Shown piece by piece: positions 1 through 10,365 of a stretch of DNA of 64,000 bases. The notes beneath the pieces are model-generated. The model saw only the letters and a program-made list of their open reading frames with translations. It was not told the origin of the DNA and made no database searches. Source of the DNA: Streptomyces xanthii. GTDB taxonomy: Bacteria > Actinomycetota > Actinomycetes > Streptomycetales > Streptomycetaceae. The translations under genes and the position numbers were made by a program. Position 1 is the first letter of the stretch. Every line of letters begins with the position of its first letter. The DNA is taken from the NCBI RefSeq assembly GCF_014621695.1, contig NZ_CP061281.1, positions 4,588,001 to 4,652,000 on the forward strand, given 5' to 3'.

Positions 1-2
1 GG

Positions 3-1676
3 ACGGCCCAGGCCGCTTACCAGTGGGCCTGGGACATGGCTGATCTGGGAGTCCACATCATCGCCGTGCGCGAAGGCATCGACACGAGCACGGAGACCGG
101 ATGGGAGGACTTCCGGCGCTGGGTGACTTACGCGGACCTGGAGTGGCGGCGGATCCGGCAGCGGACCATGGCGGGACGCGAGTCGACGATCTCGTACGGC
201 GGATGGCCCGCTGGCCCGCCGCCGTTCGGATACCGGATCGTCCCCGACACTGTGCAGACGGTTGATGGACGCCGGGCGCTTTCGATCCTGGTCACCGACG
301 AGCGGGAGGCCGCCGTCATCCATGAGGCCGCGGCCCTGCTCATCGAGGCGGGCATGAATTGCCGGCAGGCGGCGGACGAACTGAACCGCAGGGGTCTGTC
401 CACCCGGTCCGGGGCTCCCTGGAGCGCGGCCAATCTTCGTTCGCGGCTGAGTGGGGAGACGATCCATCACGGCTATGTGACGTACCGGAAAGCCGGACGG
501 GCAGGCGGGCCCAACACGACGCGACGGACGGAATCCGGCGAACCATTGCACGGAGCAGCGCTCAGGATTGGTGTTCCGCCCATTCTGAGCGAGGACCGGG
601 CCGGACAACTGATGGTCGCGCTCCGCCGTACGGGCTTTCGGAACGGTCGCCGAGAGGACCGCGTCTACCCTCTCAGCGGCCGGATCACAGGGCAGTGCGG
701 GGAGACGTACACCGGGGCCACGGAGGGGGACCGCCGGGTGTACCGCTGCCGGGGCCGCCTGGCCAAGACGTGCCGCGACCGCAACCTGCGGGCTGACGAG
801 ATGGACGCGGCGGTTCTGCACGACGTGGTCGGCCTGATCCTGGATCACGGACCGGTGGTCGATGCGCTGCTGTGCCACTGGACGGAGACCGCCTCAGGGG
901 ACCGCACGTCGTACGAGCGGCGCGTGCAGGACTTCGACCGTTCCATCGCCGAGCACGAGCGGATGCTGGAGCACTCGGTGCCCGCATCGATCGAAGCCGG
1001 TATCCCGCCGCAGATCATGGAGGCGGCCGCCGCCAAGATCCGCGAACGGTTGAACGATCTGCACCGGCAGAAGGCCGTTGCCCTCCGGTGGCTGGACCGT
1101 GACGAGGGGGGACGTACGACGGCGAGCGCTCTCGTCGACAGAGTCAGGAACGGCAGTGTGGACGAGGGTGGGATGCCGCCGGAGCAGGCGTGCGCCCTCT
1201 TCGAGGCGCTCGATGTCCGCGTGCGTCCCGCAGCGTTCGAGGACGGGCTGCGGCCGGGAGTGCGCTGTCCCGTCACCGAATGGCACCGCGGCACCGGCAT
1301 GCTGATTCCGCCCGACCCCACCGAGCGTCAGTGGGAGTCGGTCCTGAGCGTGATCCGTCCCCTGTTCACGGCGCGGCACTTCGCGAGCGACCACGACATC
1401 AGGCTGCAGTTCTGCGGGATGCTGCACCGGCTGCGGGGCGGACTGAGCTGGCGCGACATGCCGGACACATGGGGACCGGTGGATCCCATCAGGGTGCGTC
1501 AGCTGAACTGGTGGAAGAAGGGGGCCTGGCCGCAGATCATGAAGACCCTCGGAGCCGAGTCGCAAGGTGAACCTGTGCCCTGCCGACCGGTGCTGCCGTC
1601 GTTTGTCCTGGTCACCGGCATCGGCACTGGAGGGGCCGCCGAAAAGCCGATGCCCCGGCGGGAGCCGGCCCGGTAG
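3..1676 (+). CDS. Large serine recombinase (5' end outside window) with IS5-type C-terminal domain
   Basis: The frame is open from base 3, so the N-terminal catalytic part, including the nucleophilic serine, lies before the window. What remains starts near the end of the resolvase fold (VREGIDTSTETG). It continues into a Recombinase domain (GGWPAGPPPFGYR, then a W-rich helix-turn region), a zinc-ribbon-like segment (QCGETYTG ... YRCRG) in which one expected cysteine looks replaced, and a long coiled coil. Residues of about 422-510, counted from the ATG at 36, look like the N-terminal domain of IS5-family transposases (DUF4096-like): W near the start, LRGGLSWRDMP, WGP, then WW.KGAW. Enzymes of this class integrate or excise phages and integrative elements. 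The stop codon lies inside the -10 of the next transcription unit. The family call is firm; the C-terminal domain call is by motif only. Confidence 0.88.
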   Translation, partial: TAQAAYQWAWDMADLGVHIIAVREGIDTSTETGWEDFRRWVTYADLEWRRIRQRTMAGRESTISYGGWPAGPPPFGYRIVPDTVQTVDGRRALSILVTDEREAAVIHEAAALLIEAGMNCRQAADELNRRGLSTRSGAPWSAANLRSRLSGETIHHGYVTYRKAGRAGGPNTTRRTESGEPLHGAALRIGVPPILSEDRAGQLMVALRRTGFRNGRREDRVYPLSGRITGQCGETYTGATEGDRRVYRCRGRLAKTCRDRNLRADEMDAAVLHDVVGLILDHGPVVDALLCHWTETASGDRTSYERRVQDFDRSIAEHERMLEHSVPASIEAGIPPQIMEAAAAKIRERLNDLHRQKAVALRWLDRDEGGRTTASALVDRVRNGSVDEGGMPPEQACALFEALDVRVRPAAFEDGLRPGVRCPVTEWHRGTGMLIPPDPTERQWESVLSVIRPLFTARHFASDHDIRLQFCGMLHRLRGGLSWRDMPDTWGPVDPIRVRQLNWWKKGAWPQIMKTLGAESQGEPVPCRPVLPSFVLVTGIGTGGAAEKPMPRREPAR

Positions 1677-1679
1677 CGT
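1674..1679 (+). promoter_or_regulatory. -10 element of the efflux-gene leader transcript
   Basis: TAGCGT, seven bases before an ATG, is the usual layout of a leaderless Streptomyces transcript. The -35 is weak. The TAG of this box is also the stop codon of the recombinase. Confidence 0.5.
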
Positions 1680-1686
1680 GGGGGAC

Positions 1687-1752
1687 ATGTCGAGTCCCGA
1701 GTCGGACAGGTCGGGGGCTGTCGGTCACGCCGTCAGCCCCGAGAACCGTTGA
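1687..1752 (+). CDS. Putative 21-residue leader peptide of the efflux gene
   Basis: A short frame begins MSSPESDRSG and ends ...SPENR followed by TGA. It starts seven bases after a TAGCGT box, so it would be translated from a leaderless RNA. It covers two of the four arms of the mutually exclusive hairpins that run up to the ribosome binding site of the drug exporter. That position is what a drug-sensing leader peptide would need. No similar peptide is recognised. It could instead be the truncated start of a gene broken by insertion of the neighbouring element. Confidence 0.45.
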   Translation: MSSPESDRSGAVGHAVSPENR

Positions 1753-1826
1753 TCGCGTAAGGACACGCCCCTCGGGTGCTGACCGCGGTGACGAGAAGAC
1801 GTCCACGTCCCTCTCCTCACCCGGAG
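1714..1826 (+). promoter_or_regulatory. Candidate translational attenuator (four-arm alternative hairpins)
   Basis: Arm 1 (1714-1724, GGGGCTGTCGG) pairs with arm 2 (1730-1740, CCGTCAGCCCC) with one mismatch. Arm 2 shifted (1732-1743, GTCAGCCCCGAG) pairs with arm 3 (1771-1783, CTCGGGTGCTGAC) with one bulge. Arm 3 (1771-1778) pairs with arm 4 (1818-1826, CACCCGGAG), and arm 4 contains the GGAG ribosome binding site of the exporter. Pairing 1:2 plus 3:4 would hide the site; pairing 2:3 would expose it. This matches the ermC/cat type of ribosome-stalling control. Seen by eye only, not folded by software. Confidence 0.5.
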
Positions 1827-1833
1827 CCTCTCG

Positions 1834-3033
1834 ATGCCTTTTCCCCTCTATCTGCTGTCCCTGGCGGTCTTCGCCATGGGCACCTCGGAGTTCATGCTCG
1901 CCGGACTCCTGCCGGACATCGCCGCCGGTCTCGGCGTGCCCGTCGGTGCCGCCGGACTGCTGACCACCGCCTTCGCGGCGGGTCTCGCGGTCGGCGCCCC
2001 GGTTATGGCGGTGCTCACCCGCCGCCGGCCGCCCCGTACCGTCCTGCTCGTCTCGCTCGGCGTCTTCGCCGCGGCGCACGGCGTCGGCGCGCTGACCACG
2101 GACTTCGGGGTGCTGCTCGTGACCCGCGCGGTCGCGGCGCTCGCCGACGCCGGGTTCCTCGCTGTCGCCCTGACGACGGCGGCGCAGCTCGTGGAGCCCG
2201 ACCGCAAGGGGCGCGCGCTGGCCGTCCTGCTGTCCGGTACGACCCTGGCCACCGTTGTCGGGGTGCCCGGCGGGGCGGTGCTCGGCGCACTGCTCGGCTG
2301 GCGGGCCACGTTCTGGGCCGTCGCCCTGCTCTGTGTCCCGGCGGCGCTGGGCATCCTGCGCGGTCTCCCGGCCCTGGCCCCGGCCCCCGCGGCGCCGCTC
2401 GACGCCGAACTCGGCCAACTGCGCAGCCCCCGGCTGCTGTTCGTGATGCTGCTCGCGGCGCTGGTGAACGCGGCGACCTTCGCGAGCTTCACCTTCCTGG
2501 CCCCGGTGGTGACCGGCCCGGCCGGGCTCGGCGCCCTCTGGGTCCCCGTCACCCTCGTGCTGTTCGGCGCCGGTTCGCTGGTGGGCGTCACGGTGGCGGG
2601 GCGGCTCGCGGACCGCAGTCCCGGTCGCGTCCTCGCCGTCGGCGGCCCCCTTCTTCTCCTGGGCTGGCCGGGAATGGCGCTCCTCGCCGTCCATCCGTCC
2701 GTCGTTCTCGCGCTGGCCTTCCTGATGGGGGCGCTCTCGTTCGGGGTCGGCAGCACCCTCATCACCCGGATCCTCTACGTGGCCGAGGACGCCCCCACGC
2801 TCGCGGGCGCCTGTGCGACGGCGTCCCTGAACGTGGGCGCCGCCGCGGGTCCGTTCCTCGCGGCGGCGGTCCTCGGTGCGGGGGTGCGGGAGACGGGCCC
2901 GTTCTGGGTGAGCGGGGCGCTGGTGGCCGCGGCGCTGGCGCTCGCGCTGTGGCGGCGTACGGAGTTCAGGGCAGCGGGACCGTCACCCGCGGCAGGAACC
3001 AGCCGACGAGCGGTCCCAGACCCAGGGCGATGA
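1834..3033 (+). CDS. MFS drug exporter, Cmx/CmlR chloramphenicol-resistance type
   Basis: A 399-residue, 12-helix major facilitator of the DHA1 drug:H+ antiporter group. The N-terminus (AVFAMGTSEFMLAGLLPDIA) and the motif after helix 5 (GVPGGAVLGALLGWRATFW) are typical of the actinobacterial chloramphenicol exporters Cmx/CmrA/CmlR, which are about 390-400 residues long. It would expel phenicols across the membrane; the exact substrate is inferred from family resemblance. The start is set by GGAG at 1823-1826, seven bases before ATG. A leader peptide and attenuator precede it. Its last 68 bases overlap the convergent membrane-protein gene. Confidence 0.8.
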   Translation: MPFPLYLLSLAVFAMGTSEFMLAGLLPDIAAGLGVPVGAAGLLTTAFAAGLAVGAPVMAVLTRRRPPRTVLLVSLGVFAAAHGVGALTTDFGVLLVTRAVAALADAGFLAVALTTAAQLVEPDRKGRALAVLLSGTTLATVVGVPGGAVLGALLGWRATFWAVALLCVPAALGILRGLPALAPAPAAPLDAELGQLRSPRLLFVMLLAALVNAATFASFTFLAPVVTGPAGLGALWVPVTLVLFGAGSLVGVTVAGRLADRSPGRVLAVGGPLLLLGWPGMALLAVHPSVVLALAFLMGALSFGVGSTLITRILYVAEDAPTLAGACATASLNVGAAAGPFLAAAVLGAGVRETGPFWVSGALVAAALALALWRRTEFRAAGPSPAAGTSRRAVPDPGR

Positions 3034-3580
3034 CCACGGTGCCGGCGCCGAGCGTTCCGCCCAGGAGCCAGCCGGTGCCGGCGACCGTGACCTCGATGCC
3101 GGTGCGCACGACGGCGACGGGCAGCCGGGTCAGCCGGACGAGCCCGGTCATGATGCCGTCGCGCGGCCCCGGTCCGAGCCGGGCGCCGAGGTAGAGCGCG
3201 TCGAAGAACGCCAGCGCGACCAGCCCGCACAGCAGGTAGCCGATCCGCGCGGCGAGGCCGTGGGGATCGGGCAGCAGCGCGGCCGTGGCGTCGGCGGCGA
3301 AGCCGACCAGCGCGATGTTGAGGAGCGTGCCGGGGCCCGGCCGTTCGCGCAGCGGGATCCACACGAGCAGCACCAGAAGGGAGATGAGGTTCGTCGTCCA
3401 GCCGAAGCTGAGGCCGAGGGTGAGGGAGGTGCCCTCGGTGAGCACGTTCCAGCCGGCGGCGCCGAGTCCGGAGCGTACGAGCAGCATGACGGCGGCGCCG
3501 TAGCCGACGAGGCCGAGGAGGAGCTGGGGGACGCGGCGCGCGGGGCGGGTGCGCAGGGAGAGGGGAGGAGGTGCGGGCAT
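2966..3580 (-). CDS. yczE: YczE-type integral membrane protein
   Basis: A 204-residue protein with about five or six hydrophobic segments. Motifs such as GLGAAGWNVLTEG, FGWTTNLISL and GPRDGIMTGLVRLT are characteristic of the YczE/YitT-like membrane family. The role is not established; a transporter or sensor is possible. The ATG at 3580 follows a GGAGG-like site. It is divergent from a MocR-type regulator, the usual YczE/YczR pairing in actinobacteria and bacilli, so the regulator most likely controls it. The 3' end overlaps the convergent exporter gene by 68 bases. Confidence 0.8.
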   Translation of the reverse strand: MPAPPPLSLRTRPARRVPQLLLGLVGYGAAVMLLVRSGLGAAGWNVLTEGTSLTLGLSFGWTTNLISLLVLLVWIPLRERPGPGTLLNIALVGFAADATAALLPDPHGLAARIGYLLCGLVALAFFDALYLGARLGPGPRDGIMTGLVRLTRLPVAVVRTGIEVTVAGTGWLLGGTLGAGTVVIALGLGPLVGWFLPRVTVPLP

Positions 3581-3600
3581 GGGGTCCAGCTTCCGGAGCG

Positions 3601-3636
3601 TCTGGTCCCGGGTTCCATAGCCAGATCGCCTACGCT
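3601..3636 (+). promoter_or_regulatory. Inverted repeat and promoter between yczE and yczR
   Basis: TCTGG (3601-3605) and CCAGA (3621-3625) form an inverted repeat in the 62-base gap between the divergent genes. TACGCT at 3631-3636 sits six bases before the regulator ATG and suggests a leaderless transcript. The repeat is a reasonable operator for the MocR protein; this is inference. Confidence 0.4.
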
Positions 3637-3642
3637 GGCCCG

Positions 3643-5046
3643 ATGAAGGTGGGTTCGTACGCGGTGGCGCGGATGGTCGGGGACTGGCAGGAGGGGCCGG
3701 GGCCCGGGCACCGGCGGCTGTCGGACCGGTTGCGGCTGCTGATCCTGGACGGCCGGATCGCGCTGGGCGCGGCGCTGCCGAGCGAGCGGGACCTGGCCGG
3801 GGCGCTGGCGGTGAGCCGGACGACGGTCGGTGCCGCGTACCGGACGCTGGCCGAGCACGGGTATCTGGCCACCCGTTCGCGGGCCAGGGCGACGGTGCGG
3901 CTGCCCGACGACGCGTCGGGCCGGTTGCCGGAGCGGACGGACGAGGGGGCGGTCGACCTGTCGGTCGCGGCGCCCGCGGCACCGGTCGAGATCCTGCACG
4001 CCGCGTTCGCGAGCGCGCTGCGGCGGCTGCCGCACCACTTCGGCCGGCACGGCTACGACCCGTACGGCGTGGGGGAGCTGCGTGCGGCGGTCGCGGACTG
4101 GTACGGGCGGCGCGGGCTGCCGACGACGCCGGGTCAGATCATGGTGACCAGTGGGGCGCAGCACGCGCTGGCGCTGCTGACCCGGACGCTGGTGGCGCCG
4201 CGGGACCGGGTGCTGATCGACCATCCGACGTATCCGCACGCCATCCGGGTGTTCACGGAGGCGCGGGCGCGGCTGGTGCCGGTCGGGCTGACGGCTTCCG
4301 GCTGGGACGTGCCGCAGTTGCGCGCGGCGGCTGGGGGCGCGGCGCTGGCGTATCTGGTGCCGGACTTCCACAATCCGACGGGGCTGTGCATGCCGTCCGG
4401 GGTGCGGCGCGAGCTGCGGCCGGGGTGTCTCACGGTGGTCGACGAGACGCTGGCCGATCTGGCGCTGGACCGTGCGCCGGACGCGGCGGGCGCGGAGCCG
4501 CTGGCGGCGCACGTACCGGGCGCGGTCAGCGTCGGGTCCGTGTCGAAGAGCGTGTGGGGCGGGCTGCGGATCGGCTGGATCCGTGCGCGGCCCGCGCTGC
4601 TCGAACGGGTGGTCAGGAACCGGCCGGTGACGGATCTCGGGACGCCGGTGCTGGAGCAGCTCGCGACGGCCGTGCTGCTCGACGAGGGCCGGACGCGGCG
4701 GGCGGACGCGCTGGGGGAGTTGCGGGCGCGGCGGGAGGTGCTCGTGCGGGAACTCGGCGAGAGGCTTCCGGAGGTCGAAGTTCCGTGTCCCGCGGGCGGT
4801 CTGACGCTGTGGGCGAGATTTCCGGAGCCGGTCGCGTCACGGCTGGCGGCGGTGGCCCCGGACCACGGTGTGAACCTGGCGGCGGGGCCGCGTTTCGGGG
4901 TGGGCGGGGCGTTCGAGCGGCATGTCCGACTGCCTTTCACCTTGCCTCCTGAGCTACTGGTTCAGGGGGTGGAGCGGCTTGCCGCGGCCCGGGACGCGGT
5001 GGCCCGCGGGGCCTTCGGACACCACGTTCCGCCGCCCACCGCATGA
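3643..5046 (+). CDS. yczR: MocR/GntR-family PLP-binding regulator, YczR type
   Basis: A 467-residue fusion of an N-terminal GntR winged helix (about residues 22-90; ALPSERDLAGALAVSRTTV) and a fold-type I aminotransferase-like domain. The second domain keeps the PLP-site features: PDFHNPTG, the Asp of VVDETLADL and the Schiff-base lysine in SVSKSVWGG (Lys302). MocR proteins use PLP as an effector and rarely catalyse transamination. The start at MKVGSYAV was preferred over an ORF beginning 24 codons upstream, because TACGCT lies six bases before it. Divergent partner is the YczE membrane protein. Family certain, effector and target inferred. Confidence 0.85.
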   Translation: MKVGSYAVARMVGDWQEGPGPGHRRLSDRLRLLILDGRIALGAALPSERDLAGALAVSRTTVGAAYRTLAEHGYLATRSRARATVRLPDDASGRLPERTDEGAVDLSVAAPAAPVEILHAAFASALRRLPHHFGRHGYDPYGVGELRAAVADWYGRRGLPTTPGQIMVTSGAQHALALLTRTLVAPRDRVLIDHPTYPHAIRVFTEARARLVPVGLTASGWDVPQLRAAAGGAALAYLVPDFHNPTGLCMPSGVRRELRPGCLTVVDETLADLALDRAPDAAGAEPLAAHVPGAVSVGSVSKSVWGGLRIGWIRARPALLERVVRNRPVTDLGTPVLEQLATAVLLDEGRTRRADALGELRARREVLVRELGERLPEVEVPCPAGGLTLWARFPEPVASRLAAVAPDHGVNLAAGPRFGVGGAFERHVRLPFTLPPELLVQGVERLAAARDAVARGAFGHHVPPPTA

Positions 5047-5114
5047 GGTTCGGCCTGAACAAAACTGACAGGCCGTCAAAGCTGTGACTTTCACGTGATC
5101 TCCGCTGCATCGAC

Positions 5115-5144
5115 TTGTGACAAGCGTTCGAGTCCCGCTACGTT
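5115..5144 (+). promoter_or_regulatory. Promoter of the first rpf-like gene
   Basis: TTGTGA (5115-5120), 18 bases, then TACGTT (5139-5144) resembles a housekeeping promoter. It lies about 80 bases before the chosen start at 5227. No c-di-AMP riboswitch is visible in this gap, unlike the next rpf gene. Confidence 0.45.
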
Positions 5145-5226
5145 CACAACCCACCGCGTCGGCACCGTCCGTCGCACCCGCGACACCCGTCGCGGGCGCA
5201 GCATCAGTCTCGCGAAAGGCATCCGC

Positions 5227-6267
5227 ATGCTCTCCGGGAACGGTCGTCACCGTCGCCCTCGTCAGGCTCCTGCTCTCGTGGTCGCCGCCGGTGTCGCCGG
5301 CAGCGCCATCGCGATCCCGCTGCTCGCCGCGTCCAACGCGAGTGCCGCCACCACGCAGGCCTGGGACCGGCTCGCCGAGTGCGAGAGCGGCGGCCAGTGG
5401 AGCCTCGACGCGGGCAACGGGTACTACGGCGGGCTGCAGTTCTCGCAGGAGCTGTGGGAGCAGTACGGCGGCCTCGACTTCGCGCCGAGCGCCGACCAGG
5501 CGAGCCGTTCGCAGCAGATATCCGTCGCGGAGAAGGTGCTCGACGACCAGGGGCCCGGCGCCTGGCCGAGCTGCTCCATCACGGCGGGCCTCTCCAAGAG
5601 CGACAGCTCGGCCGAGGTCGACCCGGGGGCGAGCACGCCGCCGCCGGTCCTCGGCGGTTCGTCGGGCGGGCTCCTCGGGATCGGCGGGGACGCGAACGCC
5701 GACAAGGGAGAGAAGAATCACGACGACGGGGGCAATTCGGACACCCCGTCAGACGACGCCTCCGGGGATACCTCCGGTAACGCCAAGGGTGACGCGTCCG
5801 ACGGCAAGGCGGGCGACGAGCCGGGCGACGGCGCCACCGCCTCGCCCTCCGGCGACGCGTCGACGGACGAAGGTGACGCGCGGGGTGAATCGGACAAGTC
5901 CGGCCCCGATGACTCCACTTCCCCGGACGGGCCGAAGGACTCCGGCGCACCGGACGCCTCCCCGTCCGCCTCCGACCCCGCCTCCGAGGGCTCCGGCGCG
6001 GGCCGCCACCGCGGCGGCGCCGCCTCCGACGACACCGCCGACTCCCGTACGGGAGAGGGCCGTCACGCCTCCCGTGACGACCGGCGCGACGGCGACGCGT
6101 ACACGGTGCGCGCCGGCGACAACCTGTGGGACATCGCCGACTCCCAGGGCGTGGACGGCGGATGGACCGAGCTGTACCAGCTCAACAAGAAGGCGGTCGG
6201 CTCCGACCCCGACCTCATCCTTCCTGGTCAGAGTCTGGATCTTGGGCTCGAATCGGGCGAAAAGTAG
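5227..6267 (+). CDS. Secreted resuscitation-promoting-factor-like hydrolase with LysM domain
   Basis: A 346-residue exported cell-wall enzyme. Residues 1-41 form a signal peptide (basic GRHRRPRQ, hydrophobic core, NASA cut). Residues of about 43-115 are the Rpf transglycosylase-like domain with the catalytic Glu53 in LAECESGGQW. A long acidic Ser/Asp/Gly-rich linker (about 120-290) follows, then a C-terminal LysM (YTVRAGDNLWDIAD ... ILPGQSLDL). Rpf proteins cleave peptidoglycan during spore germination and growth. The start is the ATG after the signal-peptide-like region; an in-frame ATG at 5095 would spoil the signal peptide. Paired in tandem with rpfA. Confidence 0.9.
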   Translation: MLSGNGRHRRPRQAPALVVAAGVAGSAIAIPLLAASNASAATTQAWDRLAECESGGQWSLDAGNGYYGGLQFSQELWEQYGGLDFAPSADQASRSQQISVAEKVLDDQGPGAWPSCSITAGLSKSDSSAEVDPGASTPPPVLGGSSGGLLGIGGDANADKGEKNHDDGGNSDTPSDDASGDTSGNAKGDASDGKAGDEPGDGATASPSGDASTDEGDARGESDKSGPDDSTSPDGPKDSGAPDASPSASDPASEGSGAGRHRGGAASDDTADSRTGEGRHASRDDRRDGDAYTVRAGDNLWDIADSQGVDGGWTELYQLNKKAVGSDPDLILPGQSLDLGLESGEK

Positions 6268-6401
6268 CGGGAGTTCAGGGCGGGTTGCTGCCTGAATGTC
6301 CGATTTGGCGAAAGTGAGAGATGGGTCTCAAAGGGCCTGATCCGCTTTGAAAACCGCCGGATCGGCTGCGTACGGTCTGACCGCTCGCCACAGCGGGCCC
6401 C

Positions 6402-7302
<901 letters not shown>

Positions 7303-7437
7303 GCCGCCCCCTATGTAGGGGAGCGCCCCGCTCGCACTCGGCATCGGCGGACGCCGAGTCGCCGGCCGCTCGTATGCATGGACCTCCTGCCCCGGATCAT
7401 GGGGTGGGGGGTTCCGTGCGTTCACCGACCGCGGGCC

Positions 7438-7592
7438 GGTGGGGCTTCTCGCGCAGTTCCCCGCGCCCCTGAAATGCAGACCCTTCGGGTCGCATTTCCC
7501 CGATCAAGGCGCCGGGCGCCTTTTGCCGGGGGAAGGCGCGGCGAAGCCGCATGCCTTCCAGGGGCGCGGGGAACTGCGCGACCAGCCCCCAC
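7438..7592 (+). repeat. Interspersed repeat family A, full copy (A1)
   Basis: This element fills much of the 509-base gap between rpfA and eno. The ends are the inverted pair GCGCAGTTCCCCGCGCCCC (near 7451-7469) and its complement (near 7562-7580), so the RNA can form a long stem. Inner parts are smaller palindromes (CCCTTCGGG, GCGCCGGGCGCC, GCGGCGAAGCCGC). A nearly complete copy lies in inverted orientation at 20550-20705, and partial copies lie elsewhere in the window. The rest of the gap holds the eno promoter region and no other gene that can be supported. Confidence 0.85.
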
Positions 7593-7742
7593 CCGCCCGC
7601 ACCCCGCGACGAAACCCGACCGCCCCCCACGGACCGTTCACCCGCGAACCACCGGCGGTATTTGTTCCCGTCGGAAACATTTCGCTCACGGCGGAGTCCA
7701 AGAGACGGGCGGTCGGCTGGCCGATGGCCCGCGTGCGGTTAG

Positions 7743-9092
<1,350 letters not shown>

Positions 9093-9189
9093 CCGCCGCC
9101 GACGCGGTAGTTACGTACGTCCCCGCACTCGGTCCCGTACCGTGTGCGGGGACGTACGCACGTGAAGGCAAGGGGAGGCGGGAGATCCG

Positions 9190-9678
9190 ATGCCGGGAAA
9201 GCTCCGCGACAGGGGCCAGTTCGACTCGGCCCGCTTCTCCACGGCCACCCGCCTGCGGGCGCTCGGCGAGCAGACCGCCGAGCGCGTGTACCGCTCGCAG
9301 AGCAAGCGGCAGGCCCGCCGCTCCCGGCTCACCGGCCGCGCGGCGCTGCTCGCCCTCGTCCTGTGCACCCTGGTCGTCGCGCTCGCGTACCCGATAAGGC
9401 AGTACGTGTCCCAGCGCGGCGAGATCGCCGACCTGCGGCGCACGCAGCAGGAGGCGAAGGAGCGGGTGGACCGGCTGCGCGACGAGAAGGCGCGCTGGCA
9501 GGACGACGCGTACGCGGAGCAGCGGATCCGCGAGCGCCTGCACCTGGTGCTGCCCGGCGAGACCGGCTACATCGTGCCCGACCCGCGCTCCACCACCACC
9601 GGCCGCGCCGAACAGGGCGAGGCCGACCGCCCCTGGTACTCGAACGTCTGGGACGGCGTCGACAAGGCCGACCGCTGA
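9190..9678 (+). CDS. divIC: FtsB/DivIC-family septum formation initiator
   Basis: A 162-residue bitopic membrane protein with a basic cytoplasmic N-terminus, one membrane helix (about residues 50-72, ALLALVLCTLVVALAY), an extracytoplasmic coiled coil (QRGEIADLRRTQQEAKERV) and the conserved ERIRERLHLVLPGETGYIV motif. Such proteins join FtsL and FtsQ in the divisome; in Streptomyces they serve sporulation septation. ATG 9190 follows GGGAGG. It lies directly downstream of eno, as is usual in actinobacteria. Confidence 0.88.
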   Translation: MPGKLRDRGQFDSARFSTATRLRALGEQTAERVYRSQSKRQARRSRLTGRAALLALVLCTLVVALAYPIRQYVSQRGEIADLRRTQQEAKERVDRLRDEKARWQDDAYAEQRIRERLHLVLPGETGYIVPDPRSTTTGRAEQGEADRPWYSNVWDGVDKADR

Positions 9679-9762
9679 CGCCCCGACCCGTACCCGTCAT
9701 CCCGCACACCCGTAAGCCCGCACACCCGTAAGCCCGCAGACGAAAGACGACGCGACACAGTC

Positions 9763-10365
9763 ATGGAAACGCCTCCGCCGCAGACCGAGCCCACCACGCC
9801 CACGGACGCCGACATCCACGCGTTCCAGGAGCAGCTGGGCCGCCCGCCGCGCGGTCTGCGGGCCATCGCGCACCGCTGCCCGTGCGGCAACCCGGACGTG
9901 GTCGAGACGGCCCCGCGCCTGGAGGACGGCACACCGTTCCCCACGACGTACTACCTGACGTGCCCGCGCGCCGCGTCCGCCATCGGCACCCTCGAGGCCA
10001 ACGGCGTGATGAAGGAGATGACGGAGCGGCTCAAGACCGATCCGGAGCTCGCGGAGAAGTACCGCGCCGCGCACGAGGACTACATCGCGCGCCGTGACGC
10101 CATCGAGGTCCTGGAGGGCTTCCCGAGCGCCGGCGGCATGCCCGACCGCGTGAAGTGCCTGCACGTGCTCGTCGGCCACTCGCTGGTCGCGGGCCCCGGC
10201 GTGAACCCGCTGGGCGACGAGGCCATCGCGATGCTGCCCGAGTGGTGGCGCAAGGGCCCCTGCGTGACGCCGTGCGCGCCCGCGCAGGAGGACGGCTGGA
10301 CCGTCGACGGCGACGCCGACGGCCACTTCGCCTTCAAGCCGCTCGACGAGGAGGACGCCAAGTGA
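9763..10365 (+). CDS. DUF501 family protein
   Basis: A 200-residue protein of the actinobacterial DUF501 family, recognised by GRPPRGLRAIAHRCPCGNPDVVETAPRL, PTTYYLTCPRA and VKCLHVLVGH. It has a cysteine-rich feel (CPCG, TCPRA, CLH, CVTPC), but no metal site has been shown. Function unknown. It is translationally coupled to the following ppx gene by a GTGA overlap, and the eno-divIC-DUF501-ppx order is conserved, so a common operon is likely. Confidence 0.9.
   Translation: METPPPQTEPTTPTDADIHAFQEQLGRPPRGLRAIAHRCPCGNPDVVETAPRLEDGTPFPTTYYLTCPRAASAIGTLEANGVMKEMTERLKTDPELAEKYRAAHEDYIARRDAIEVLEGFPSAGGMPDRVKCLHVLVGHSLVAGPGVNPLGDEAIAMLPEWWRKGPCVTPCAPAQEDGWTVDGDADGHFAFKPLDEEDAK

Noticed and set aside
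5083..5093. GTGACTTTCAC upstream of the rpf-like gene as a Crp site
   Set aside because: The spacing between GTG and CAC is five, not the six of actinobacterial Crp sites.
5095..5226. Earlier ATG start for the first rpf-like gene
   Set aside because: It would place a charged stretch before the signal peptide and has no ribosome site; the promoter-like sequence at 5115-5144 lies after it.
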